This document shows, piece after piece, positions 34,507-44,697 of a stretch of 64,000 bases of DNA. The DNA is from Typha latifolia (taxonomy: Eukaryota; Streptophyta; Magnoliopsida; Poales; Typhaceae): assembly GCA_019914945.1 (NCBI GenBank), contig CM034101.1, forward strand, positions 10,365,188 through 10,429,187, given 5' to 3'. Below the pieces are notes generated by a model. That model was given only the letters and a program-made list of their open reading frames with translations. It had not been told where the DNA came from and did no database searches. A program made the position numbers and the translations under genes. Positions within the stretch are counted from its first letter, which is position 1. Each line of letters begins with the position of its first letter.

Positions 34507-34537
34507 CTTTTAATTTTACCTTTGGTTATCGTTTTGC

Positions 34538-35706
34538 ACTTTCAAATTAAAAAAAAGAGAGGCAAGATATCCAATACTTAATCCTTGTGTTGCATTCTAC
34601 TAACACTACCTCTAACGAACTGCCATGCTTTGCCCTGAGATTCCCGAGCGTAAGGTTTTGGGAGCTTTACTGAGATATCAACTTTGTGGCTACTGATAGA
34701 ATTTGCAATCAATTTTATGAGTGATAGAGTGATAAGTTAGATTTTGTGGAGCTTGCATATTGCAGATAAAATCCTTCTATATGGAAGGTTTCGTGGGGTA
34801 AGCTCCCAACCGAGTCTGGCCTCTCCACTTTAACTCTTAGTAGCATGTCTGGATCTTGAGAACCTAAGAAGATTTGATGAATCTCACGATGCATATATTT
34901 TGGATTTTGTAAATTTAAAGTACGACTAGATCAATCGTATTTATTTTGTTCTCAGTGGCCCTCCCTTTTATTTTTTAAGTCTGTCCATATACTTTGTACT
35001 TGCATTTTCATCAATAAATTGGAAGAACCAACATTTTGCCACTTATCTATTTTCTTTCTGTTGTAGCCGGCAATGAGAGGGTGCGTCAACTAAAATAGAA
35101 ATTAATCAAATATATTGAGATTAGCCAAAATAATTATTATAGAGATCACACTAACAACATTTCTATGTATTTATAGTAATGGTATCGCTTAGCGCACCTA
35201 TTAATTGTCAATGAATACTATGCCAGTGGTCATCTAGATTTTCCTCAGCATGTGCAAAAAAAATATATTTTAGGTCTAATGACTATCACGAGTGGAATAA
35301 AATTTAGAATCCTAATTGTTAGGATTTATGTTATTAGGAATATTGTTCAAAATAAAATTATTGATGTAGGTGTGTCTAGAATTTCTTTACGGCCAGTGGC
35401 ACAAGTTGAACAAAGATTGGCGAATTACTTCGAGTTGGAAAGATTACTGGCCAACGCTCAAGCTTTAAAATTAGATGTTCGAATGCTAGCATTGTTTCAA
35501 TTTTAGTCCTCAAGGACATTTTTGTAAAAACTAGAAATACCATTCCAACCATCTCAGCAAGGAACACAGCATAGAAAACAGAGAAAATAGTTTAAATCAT
35601 ATCAACATCAAATTGACAGAACTAAAAAATCCAGTCTGAGAGTTCAAACACAAGAGCGTCGTTCGAGCGGGTAGGCAAATTGTCGAATTCTTCCTGGCAG
35701 CAATGA
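34538..35706. other. Intergenic, no gene recognised
   Basis: AT-rich with short frames (84 codons at most, 35252-35506) that show no domain. The last 100 bp probably hold the PPR promoter. No continuation of the polyketide synthase fragment was seen here. Confidence 0.5.
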
Positions 35707-35715
35707 TATATAAAG
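35707..35715 (+). promoter_or_regulatory. Likely TATA box of the PPR gene
   Basis: TATATAAAG lies about 30-40 bp before the polyketide synthase fragment and 545 bp before the PPR ATG. If used, it would put the whole antisense fragment into the 5' leader. Position-based inference. Confidence 0.5.
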
Positions 35716-35744
35716 GGAGGGTTCGTGAAAGAGAAAAAACTTGT

Positions 35745-36257
35745 CAGGCCAGAGGTTTCTCCTACGTTTCACCTTAGTAAGTATTGCAGGCTCCCCAGGA
35801 TGCACTGCTCAAAACATCTCTGTGTACTCGAACTCACTTCCATCGCCTCCTCTTTCCCTCGTCAACTTCTTGCAGAAACCCTCCACATGGTCTTCAATCA
35901 CCTGCGGGAGCTCCCTCCCTAACTGGAAGTTGATCCCTTCTTCCGTTAACTTCCCGTCGATCGTTTTCTCGGTATCTGGGAGGTATTCTTGCACGGCCGA
36001 GTACATCTCAAACAACGACGTTTCTATTCCTTGTATAGGGTCTACACCGAGAATCACCGCCCCTGCTCCATCACCAAAGAGCGCGACTACGAAGAGGTCG
36101 TTTGGGCGGCGAGCGCTCGGCGGCCTAAATCCGACGATAGTCGTCTCGGATGTTGCGAGCAGCACCCGGCTCCCCGGGTTGTTCTCGACGAGGTCTTTGG
36201 CGACGCGGAGGCCGGCGACGCCCCTCTCTAACTGGAAGTTGATCGCTTCTTCCGTTA
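35745..36257 (-). pseudogene. Type III polyketide synthase (chalcone synthase-like) fragment
   Basis: The minus strand reads 'GLRVAKDLVENNPGSRVLL', 'FGDGAGAVILGVDP', 'LPDTEKTIDGKL' and 'INFQLGRELPQVIEDHVE', the middle third of a chalcone-synthase-type protein (roughly residues 170-310 of about 390, from family knowledge). It ends with 'AVHPGEPAIL', the HPGG segment around the catalytic His, preceded by TGA where Trp is usual and with Gly to Glu. The Cys and Asn active-site parts are absent. A 30-bp segment (35921-35950) recurs with one mismatch at 36228-36257, so 'TEEAINFQLERG' stands twice. It is therefore a broken, rearranged piece lying antisense in the 5' region of the PPR gene. Confidence 0.88.
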
Positions 36258-36259
36258 CT

Positions 36260-38275
36260 ATGGCATCAATAAGGCTCTCTTCCTCCACCTCCTCCTCCCT
36301 TGTCCTCTTCCTTCGCTCCCTTTCCCTTCCCCCTGACCCCTTCCTTCTCCCCTCCGCCCTCAAAGCCTGCGCCACCCTCCGTTCCCTCTTCTCCGGCCGC
36401 CAGCTCCACTGCATTGCCTCCATCTCTGGCCTTTCCTCCGACCCTTTCATCGAGTCTTCCCTCGTCAACATGTACCTCAAGTGCGGCTGCCTCCTGGACG
36501 CCCACCGCGTATTCGATAAAATGACCCAGAAGAGCGTCGTGGGTTGGAGCGCCATGATCGCTGGTTATGCCTCTAAGGGACGCGTGAAGGATGCGTTGCG
36601 ACTTCTCGAACAGATGCAGAGCACGGGTGTCGAGCCCAATCTGATCACTTGGAACGGACTGATTGCAGGCTTTAACCATAACGGGTATTCTCGAGATGCT
36701 GTATTAGTGTTTCATAGGATGCATGCTGATGGGTTTAGAGCTGAAGCTACCGGCATTTCCAGCACTCTTTCTGCTGTTGGGGACATGGAGGATGTTTTGA
36801 TAGGTGAGCAGATATATGGCTACTCGATGAAGACTGGGTGTGGATTAGATGCTTGTGTGGTCAGTGCAGTCATAGATATGTATGGAAAATGTGGGCGTGC
36901 AAAGGAGATGATACATGTATTTGATCAGATGGGTTACGACGATGTTGCTTCTTGCAATGCTTTGGTTGCCGGTCTCTCTCGTAATGGTCTTGTTGGTGAT
37001 GCATTAGAATCATTTCGGAAGTTCATTAATCAGGGGATTGTATTGAATGTTGTATCTTGGACCACCATCGTCGCTTCTTGTGCACAAAATGGCAAGGACA
37101 TGGAAGCACTAGAGCTATTCAGAGAGATGCAAGCAGTAGGGATTAAACCAAACTCAGTAACGATCCCTTGCGTCTTGCCAGCATTTGCCAACATTGCAGC
37201 TTTAATGCATGGGAGATCAGTCCATTGCTTCTCTCTTAGGAAGGGCTTCCTCTGTGATGTTTATGTTGGTAGTGCTTTACTAGATATGTATGCAAAATGT
37301 GGCAGGATTAAGGATGCTCAAACTATCTTCGATGCAATGCCTTCAAGGAATGTAGTCTCCTGGAATGCCATGGTCGGGGGGTATGCAATGCATGGAAAGG
37401 CTATTGAGGCAATAGAATTATTCAATTTGATGAAGAGAAGCAAGGAAAAACCCGACTTTATAACTTTCACTTGTGTGCTATCTGCTTGTGGCCAAGCAGG
37501 TCTAACAAAAGAGGGACAAAGCTACTTCAATAAAATGTATCAGGAGCATGGAATTGCTCCTAGAATAGAGCATTATGCTTGCATGGTTAACCTCCTAGGC
37601 CGTGCTGGCAAGCTGGAGGAGGCATACAATCTAATTAAACAAATGCCAACTGAGGCTGATGCTTGTATTTGGGGGTCATTGCTCAATTCCTGTAGGGTCC
37701 ATAACAATGTAAGGCTCGGGGAAATTGCAGCAGATAAATTATTTCAGTTGGAGCCAGGAAATGCTGGGAATTATGTACTACTTTCGAACATATATGCTGC
37801 TAAGGGGATGTGGGAAAGGGTGGGTAGAGTTAGGGGCAAGATGAAGAGTATGGGCTTAAGTAAAGAACCAGGATGTAGCTGGATTGAGATTAAGAACAAG
37901 GTGCACATGATCTTGGCAGGGGACAAAATGCATCCCCAGATAACCCAAATAATTGAGAGATTGGAAAAGCTTACTGTGGAGATGAGGAAGTTTGGTTATC
38001 TTCCGAGCACAGATTTTGTCTTGCAGGATGTTGAGGAACAAGAGAAGTATCATATCTTGTGTGGGCATAGCGAGAAGTTGGCAGTGGCATTGGGACTCAT
38101 AAGCACGAGTGCTGGAACTTCACTTCGGGTGATTAAGAACCTCCGAATCTGTGGTGATTGTCATGCTGCTATCAAGTTCATATCAAGGTTTGAAGAAAGG
38201 GAGATATTTGTGAGAGATACCAATCGGTTTCATCATTTCAAAGATGGGGTGTGCTCCTGTGGGGATTATTGGTAA
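36260..38275 (+). CDS. PLS-class pentatricopeptide repeat protein with DYW domain
   Basis: An intronless 671-codon frame from ATG 36260 (context TACTATGGC), the first in-frame ATG. The frame is open 173 codons further upstream but has no ATG there. Residues about 15-480 hold PPR repeats (for example 'PFIESSLVNMYLKCG', 'ACVVSAVIDMYGKCGRA', 'VVSWNAMVGGYAMHG'). The E and E+ motifs follow, then a DYW deaminase-like domain (about 577-671) with zinc and active-site motifs HSEKLA, CGDCH and the terminal CGDYW. Such proteins bind organellar RNA by their repeats and support C-to-U editing. The N-terminus begins within the first repeat ('LPPDPFLLPSALKACA'); an organellar targeting peptide is not evident, and the protein is about 90 residues shorter than its relatives. 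The PPR start may have been lost and replaced by the polyketide synthase fragment. No internal damage is seen. Confidence 0.9.
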   Translation: MASIRLSSSTSSSLVLFLRSLSLPPDPFLLPSALKACATLRSLFSGRQLHCIASISGLSSDPFIESSLVNMYLKCGCLLDAHRVFDKMTQKSVVGWSAMIAGYASKGRVKDALRLLEQMQSTGVEPNLITWNGLIAGFNHNGYSRDAVLVFHRMHADGFRAEATGISSTLSAVGDMEDVLIGEQIYGYSMKTGCGLDACVVSAVIDMYGKCGRAKEMIHVFDQMGYDDVASCNALVAGLSRNGLVGDALESFRKFINQGIVLNVVSWTTIVASCAQNGKDMEALELFREMQAVGIKPNSVTIPCVLPAFANIAALMHGRSVHCFSLRKGFLCDVYVGSALLDMYAKCGRIKDAQTIFDAMPSRNVVSWNAMVGGYAMHGKAIEAIELFNLMKRSKEKPDFITFTCVLSACGQAGLTKEGQSYFNKMYQEHGIAPRIEHYACMVNLLGRAGKLEEAYNLIKQMPTEADACIWGSLLNSCRVHNNVRLGEIAADKLFQLEPGNAGNYVLLSNIYAAKGMWERVGRVRGKMKSMGLSKEPGCSWIEIKNKVHMILAGDKMHPQITQIIERLEKLTVEMRKFGYLPSTDFVLQDVEEQEKYHILCGHSEKLAVALGLISTSAGTSLRVIKNLRICGDCHAAIKFISRFEEREIFVRDTNRFHHFKDGVCSCGDYW

Positions 38276-38634
38276 TGCTCAAATATGGCAAAATATTGAA
38301 GCCACCGTAGTGTATGGATGAATCAACAGCTTGACACCAGAATATCTTGGTGTAACTATAATATATAGTAAAGTATTACAATGAGAAAAGTGTTATTTGC
38401 ACCGAAAATTTACTTGGTTTTTGATTTGGCAAGTCAAGGTCATTTTCAATTTTCCTTGCATTTGAGAGTTTTTTCTTATATTTCTTTAAAATTTGCCATT
38501 TTTGTACTTGAGTATTGCATTAAATAACGCAGACAGAGAAAAACAATATTTTTTACGTGAAGGTGATTTGACTAGACGTTGTAGGAACATATTAGGCTGT
38601 TGCCTCTTCTTCTTCCTCTTCTTCTTCTTCTAAT
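38276..38634 (+). other. PPR 3' flank, nothing further recognised
   Basis: Presumed 3' UTR and AT-rich intergenic sequence, with a CT-rich run near 38605-38630 just before the MULE coding remnant. Confidence 0.5.
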
Positions 38635-39169
38635 TTGTGTATTTGGGAACTTATCTTTATAATCTTGTCTCACCCTTGTTCATTCATTATAATCATAAAA
38701 ATGGAATATTTATCTAACCGTAATGTGAGAGTTTTGTGTCACTATAATTGTGCTATTATTTTAGACAATAAGAAAAGATTTTTGCACTATGAGAGTGGTT
38801 GTATCGTTCACAGAAGTATAAACAGACAATATAGTTTGTTAGATTTGAAGTCAAAGTTCTCCGAAGTAATACGAATTCCTCTTAGTGAGTTTAAAATCTC
38901 TTTGAAGTACCTATTCTCTTTTGACAACCATGATCTATTTGTCGATACCTTCGAAGATAGTGATGTTGTAGAGATATATGATCTGTCACCGTTATTTTGT
39001 CAAGCTATACAAAATTTTGGAATGAGGAAAGAGAATGATTTAATCGGGTGAGTTAATACTTTTATGTTTGTGATTATATTGAACATATGCAGGAAAATTT
39101 TGCTTATTATAATGACAATATTGAATATAAAAGTAATTATTAATTAATATATGTCATACTTTAATGATG

Positions 39170-39520
39170 ACATTCGTAATTTAGCTACAAATTTCATAAT
39201 TAAACTACGAATTTTATAATTAAACTATGAATTTAGCTACGAATTTTGAAATTGAACTATTAGTTCAACTAAAAATTTTGTAATTAAACTACAAATTTAG
39301 CTATGAATTTTACAATTGAACTACGAATTTAGCTACGAATTTTAAAATTGAACTATCAATTATCTACGAATTTCGTAATTGAACTATGAATATAGTAGCT
39401 AAATTCGTAATTGAACTACGAATTTTGTAATTGTACGATGAATTTAGTTACGAATTTTGTAATTAAACTACAAATTTAGCTACGAATATCATAATTTAGC
39501 TATGAGTTTTCTTAATATTT
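39170..39520. repeat. AT-rich minisatellite with TACGAATTT core
   Basis: Ten or more diverged units of 'gctacgaattttgtaattgaac' (about 20-35 bp) lie between the N-terminal piece and the rest of the MULE gene, in an intron-like position. Some units appear reversed. Confidence 0.75.
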
Positions 39521-41016
39521 AACATCATCATGTTATTAATGTTATTTTAGGACAATCTAGATAAAAATTCTATGAATGAGTAGCTACTATTGTTTCAGAT
39601 GTTCCAAATTCTAGCAATATTGATTTGGATACATTAGGGGCAGGAGGATCGTCTTTTTTTAATCATCCTGCTGATCAACCCTTCGACTTAAATGAACAGT
39701 ATGTACCCGACAAGTGAGGTTGATTCTCCTGTGTGTGATTCTGGTAACATTGTCATAGCAAATGTTATTGATTCCTATGACGATAATGAGAATCTTAGTG
39801 AAGAATTTCCTATCATTGATTGTATCAATTAGTCTTTAAATGAGGAAACAAATTGCAATTTTTAAGAAGAATTTTCTATCTTTGATTATATTAATCCATC
39901 TCTAAAAGATGAAGGTAATGTGCTAACAAACTTGTGCGTCCAACTTTATGGTGATAATGAACATATTTCAAGTACTGTTGATTATGTAGAATCTTATGTA
40001 TAATATTTAGAAGCCCCTAAAGCTGAAATGGCACAATATATCACATCAAATAATCTATTCATAGAACAGATGTTTCGTAGCTCATCAAAGTTTGCAAAAG
40101 CACTAAAATCATTTGCCATCAAGTGTAGCATTGAATTAAAGCTAGTTAAAATTAACCCTTAGAAGATTATTACCCGACGTAGTTCAGAGGAATGTCCATG
40201 GAAGATAAAGGCTATATAGATAGCAGGTGTTTATACATTCAGGATAAAGTATCTTATTGGATAACACACATGCAGCAGAGGTATATATCTAGGAGGGATC
40301 ATAAGTAATGTACAAATTTATTCATACGCGATGAAGTGCATGAGCAAGATCTGAAGAGTACTGAAGCATACACTTCGAAGGTGATTCAAGTTGAAATGCA
40401 AAAAAAATTTGGTGTTTCAGTAGGTTACTATAAGACATATTGTGCTAAACGGAAGACAATAAAAGAGATCCCGATATAGTAACTAAACTTCAATAAACTG
40501 ACTATGGATATTTTAAGCGTGTATTTTGAGCTTTTGGTGCATGCTTGCATTCAATCAAGAAACACTTGAGGCCATTGCTCGGCATTGACGCTACTTTCTT
40601 AACTGGCAAGTGTAGAGCTTGCTTACTTGTTATGACAAGTTTGGATACCAATAATGAAATCCTTCCAATAATAGCATTTTGTGTTGCCGAAGCTAAAAAC
40701 ACTAAATCATTGACCTAGTTTTTATATCATCTTTGGGTATCAATTGAACCGTTTGAGTATATGTCAATATTATCAGATAGGCAAAAGGGGCTAATTTATG
40801 CAGTAGATGATGCATTTTTTGAAGTTTGTCATGGATATTGTATGGTGCACCTCCTTCAAAACCTTCCAAATACTCCAAAGATTCTCCTTAGTACAACAAG
40901 TTTTGGGCAGCAGCACAAGTTTATAAAGAGATGGAGTTCAATTACCTCATGGAGCAGATGAAACAAGAGTTTCCTCAACAATATGGTACGACTCGGTCCA
41001 TATTGGCTTCACTCGT

Positions 41017-41792
41017 GATATTAGGTTTATTTGGATGAGCCTATTTATTTAGCTATTTTTTATTTGAAGAAATAAAAGGATTTTTACCGTGGGGTGTTCA
41101 AAGCAGGGACCGCATTTAAACGACCCATGAGAACGCCCACATGCATTCACAAAAATAGAGAATGTGATTTGTGCATTTGAATAGGCTCAGGCCATTTGAA
41201 CGCGATCATTTGAATGCCTGCACACGTTGGCAACGATAGAGAACTATAATTCCACGTTTGAATATGATCCGGCGCATTCGAACGCATTGCAATGAAAATT
41301 GTTGGTTTGTTAGGATTTTAACTTAGTTGATGGGTTCCTAAGGTGAGCCTCTATAAATGTATGGAGAAAACCCTAATTAGAGTTTTATCTGATAATTAAA
41401 AATAGTATTGTGCATTTATCTACTCTTCTTACTCTAGCTATTGGCGCCCTCTCTCCCTTCCTTCCACCGCCCTAGTCTTTGGTCGACTTTCTCTAACTTC
41501 TAATCATCATCTTCTACAACAACTTCTTCCCCTTCACACCAAGAAATTAACCTAGTACCTATTTAGCAATTAAAGGGCTATCAAGTTAGGATTTATTTGA
41601 CCTTCGGCCATTGTTCAACTGATATCTCAAGATCTTGGATTTATTGGAAAGCTCTTTTCAAGGGTGACAACACATCCAAAATTTAGAAAGATCAATTAGT
41701 TAGATTATCTGCAGTTCCCTTTGAAAGTCACGTCTTCAAATCGATCCAGAATTGTTACGAATCGGATCAAGCCAGTTCGTAACACAGTATGC
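41017..41792 (+). mobile_element. Diverged LTR (D) inserted in the MULE gene
   Basis: Interrupts the transposase reading between 'QQYG' (about 40990) and the C-terminal helices (about 41880). It holds degenerate TTCGAA-type motifs (41105-41290), a TATA box 'cctctataaatg' at about 41350, a CT-rich leader and an end 'CAGTTCGTAACA' like family F. Boundaries are approximate and no target duplication was found. Confidence 0.6.
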
Positions 41793-42480
41793 TTACATAA
41801 GTAAAATTCTTGAAGTACGTGGGCTAATTATTATTTTCCAAGTAGAAGATACTCTACATTAACAAGCAACATATCAATGTTATTCGTCAATCAAAGGCTA
41901 TGCTTGTACAGTATTTGATAGAGACGACAAGACAAAAGATAGTTGAACTCTATTTTAATCGAGTAACACTTGCCAAAAAATGCAGTACTCGTATGGTTAA
42001 AAAAATTCAAGATGCTCTAGATATTTCTTGTTAAAATGCTCAATTTGTCAATGTCATTCCACCCTCTGTTTCTGAGTTCTAGATCAATGTCTTTGATGGA
42101 AGTTATGTTGTGAACATTGAAAAAAAAACTTGTAGTTGTCGTGCGTGGGATATCCTTGGAATTCCATGCACACACGGTGTTGCTGCTCTTAGCTTTAGGC
42201 ATCTTGATCCTTATGAGTTCTGCGAGAGATATTTCACTAAAGAAATATATTAGCTACATATTCATACTCAATTCCACCTACTGCATCAAGGAAATTTTGG
42301 CCACCGGGTCCTTCGAATGAGATTGAGATGCTACCTCCCTTAGTGAGACTTCAACCTGGTTGGAAGCAAAAGCAAAGAAAATCGTCACAAGGTGAAACCA
42401 AGCAGTCTAGAGGAAGAAGCGCTCAAACTGTAAAGAACTAGGACACAACTCTAGGTCTTGCATGAATCCCTAGGCAATTT

Positions 42481-42896
42481 GTCATGGAAGCTTACCTAGC
42501 AGCGCATCAAACTATCTAAATATGCATGTGTTTATTTTTGTGTGTCTATGATGTGTTTTGGAATCAATGTGTTTTATAAATAATGTATTAGGTTCTTAAA
42601 TTTGTTTTATACATGATATGTTTAGGTTCACACATGTCTGTCATAGACATGATGTGTTTAAGCATCAATTGTTTACTATGTTCGAGTTGCTTCAAACATA
42701 TCAATGAAATTCGTAAGTTAAGTACGAATTCTTTTGGTATAATAACGAATTTCACTAGTTTTGTATGTAGGTTAAGCAGAAAAATAGTTTGAGTAAGTAC
42801 AAATTTTCCTTCAAACATATGAAGGATCAATTATTTTATTAGTGTTCGAGATGCTTCAAACATATCAGTAAGTACAGTTTATCGTAGTTATATAAC
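42481..42896. other. MULE 3' flank, AT-rich
   Basis: No gene. Repeated 'ttcaaacatat' and 'agtacgaatt' phrases resemble the AT-rich repeat of the MULE and may be its terminal region. Confidence 0.4.
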
Positions 42897-43855
42897 TGAA
42901 AAAAAACCCTAGACACACGTACGTATCTAAACACTAGGCAATGATCTCGCTCGTTCACTTAAGTAAAAATTGGAAGAAATATTAAAAACGAAAGCAGAGA
43001 TGAACACCAAGATTTTAACGTGGAAAAACCCAAACGGGAAAAAACCACGGATCCAAACTCGGATCAAAACCAATCACTAGAATAGTAGCAGTTACAAGAC
43101 TGACTCACAAAATAACCCGTCGATCCAAACGACTTTGTTCCTCTCAGTCTTGATCGCTAGAACCCACGATTCACCGCTTCTCGTGATTGAAGTCCAATCT
43201 CAGTAACCCTCGAGATTAATCTTTCGTCTAGATAGCCCTTAAGACGAAAGATTAACTTTTGTAGATGAGTAGAACCTTGTTAGTTGAAGAACCGATGTAG
43301 CCTCAAGAAGTCTCCTTCAATAATGCTTCTTCAACCACCCTAGAGATAGGGTTTCACAATCCTTATATATGATCTCCAAGATAGAGCAAAATCCAAGTCT
43401 TATCCGTATTCACGAAAGTACAAGATAGAGCCAAATCTGAGTCTTATCCGTACTCATGATCTTCAAGATAGAGCCAAATTCGAGTCTTATCTGTACTCGC
43501 GAAAGTCCAATATTCTTAAACTTTGTTGGTGCGTTCGAACGGGCTCGAGTGCGTTCGAACGCGACAGCTTGAATTCTTCAGGTTGCGTTCGAACGCGTTT
43601 GTGAACGCGGCTCTCTGTCTGTGTGAACGCAGTACCTGCGTTCGAACGCATTTGTGAATGCGGCTCTCTGTCTGTGTGAACGCAGTACCCGCATTCGAAC
43701 GCGTTTGTGAACGCGGTGTGAACTCGACGGCTTTTCTCCAATAATCTTGCAATTCTTCAAACCAGAGATATTCTAGACTTGTGTAAAGCTTATATACATG
43801 AAAAAATATACTTAGAATATTTTGTACACAATTGCCAACAAATAAAAACCTAACA
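42897..43855 (-). mobile_element. Solo LTR, family E (959 bp)
   Basis: TG at 42897 and CA at 43855 with perfect 5-bp flanks ATAAC (42892-42896 and 43856-43860). Same orientation and content as the LTR of element E. The U3 has two 53-bp TTCGAA units and exact GCGTTCGAACGC at 43551, 43585 and 43638. It also has a small duplicated 'gatagagccaaatc' block (43420-43490). The frames on the minus strand are repeat translations. Confidence 0.93.
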
Positions 43856-44697
43856 ATAACAATGTTCGCAAATATAATAACAACTTTCATAGTTATATAA
43901 TAATGTTTGCAAATATAATAACAACTTACATTAATAATATATTAATAACTTTCAAAATTATATTAACAACTATCGCAAATATAATAACAGCTTTCGTAAA
44001 TATATAAACAAATTTCGTAGTTATATAACAACGTTCGCAAATATTATAACAACTTGCCTTAAAACAACTACTCATAATAACATATTTCGTAAATATAATA
44101 ACAACTTTCGTAGTTATATAACAATGTTTACAAATATAATAACAACTTACATTAATGATATATTAACAACTTTCAAAAATATATTAATAATTATCGCAAA
44201 TATAATAACAGCTTTCGTAAATATATAAATAAATTTCGTAGTTATATAACATTCGTAAATATAATAACAACTTTCCTAGTTATATAACAATGTTCGCAAA
44301 TATAATTATAACTTTTACAAATATATAAATAAATTTCATAGTTATATATATAATAACAACTTGCCTTCAAACAGCTAGTCATAATAACATATTTTATAAA
44401 TATAATAACAACTTGTGTAGTTATATAACAACGTTCACAAATATAATAACAACTTCCTTAAAACAGCTAGTCATAATAACATATTTCGTAAATATAATTA
44501 CAGTTTTTTGCAAATATATGGACAAATTTCATAATTATATAACAATGTTTGTAAATATAATAACAACTTGCTTTAAAACGACTAGTCACAATAACATATT
44601 TTGTAAATATAATAACAACTGTAGCAAATATATGGACAAATTTCGTAGTTCTATAACAACGTTCACAAATATAATAACAACATTCATAAATGACATA
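43856..44697. repeat. AT-rich higher-order repeat, left part
   Basis: Diverged units such as 'gttcgcaaatataataacaac', 'tttcgtagttatataacaa' and 'cataataacatatttcgtaa', arranged in a larger period of roughly 240 bp repeated about three times. It continues at 45774-46038 on the other side of the inserted solo LTR. Confidence 0.8.

Larger units (their letters stand above)
31246..34537 (+). repeat. 1.65-kb tandem duplication of LTR end plus flank
   Basis: Unit 1 is 31246-32896 and unit 2 is 32897-34537; each runs 'tattggaatattg' to 'tatcgttttgc'. Each contains the last 555 bp of the gypsy LTR, the original flank beginning GATTA, and one solo LTR of family F. The junction shares the trinucleotide TGC with both parents. 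The duplication must be younger than the gypsy insertion, because the target-duplication border is copied. Confidence 0.93.
38701..42480 (+). pseudogene. Mutator-like (MULE/MuDR) transposase gene, decayed
   Basis: Plus-strand parts in domain order. First an N-terminal piece (38701-39050, 116 codons, 'VRVLCHYNCAIILDNKK'). After an AT-rich repeat and a degraded acidic linker comes a DNA-binding Mutator domain ('SSSKFAKALKSFAIKCS', 'EECPWKIKAI', about 40080-40220). The MULE catalytic domain follows ('LLGIDATFLTGKCRACLL', about 40575-40630; 'LSDRQKGLIYAV', 40770). Beyond an inserted LTR lie the last transposase helices (41890-42030) and a SWIM zinc finger ('CSCRAWDILGIPCTHG', 42130-42180). Multiple stops and frameshifts make it inactive. 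In family terms it would catalyse cut-and-paste transposition. Terminal inverted repeats were not found. Confidence 0.85.

Noticed and set aside
35809..36679. Long minus-strand frames (248 and 137 codons) as intact genes
   Set aside because: The first includes the polyketide synthase fragment but runs on into antisense of PPR sequence; the second is only antisense of the PPR gene. Only the fragment 35745-36257 is real, and as a pseudogene.
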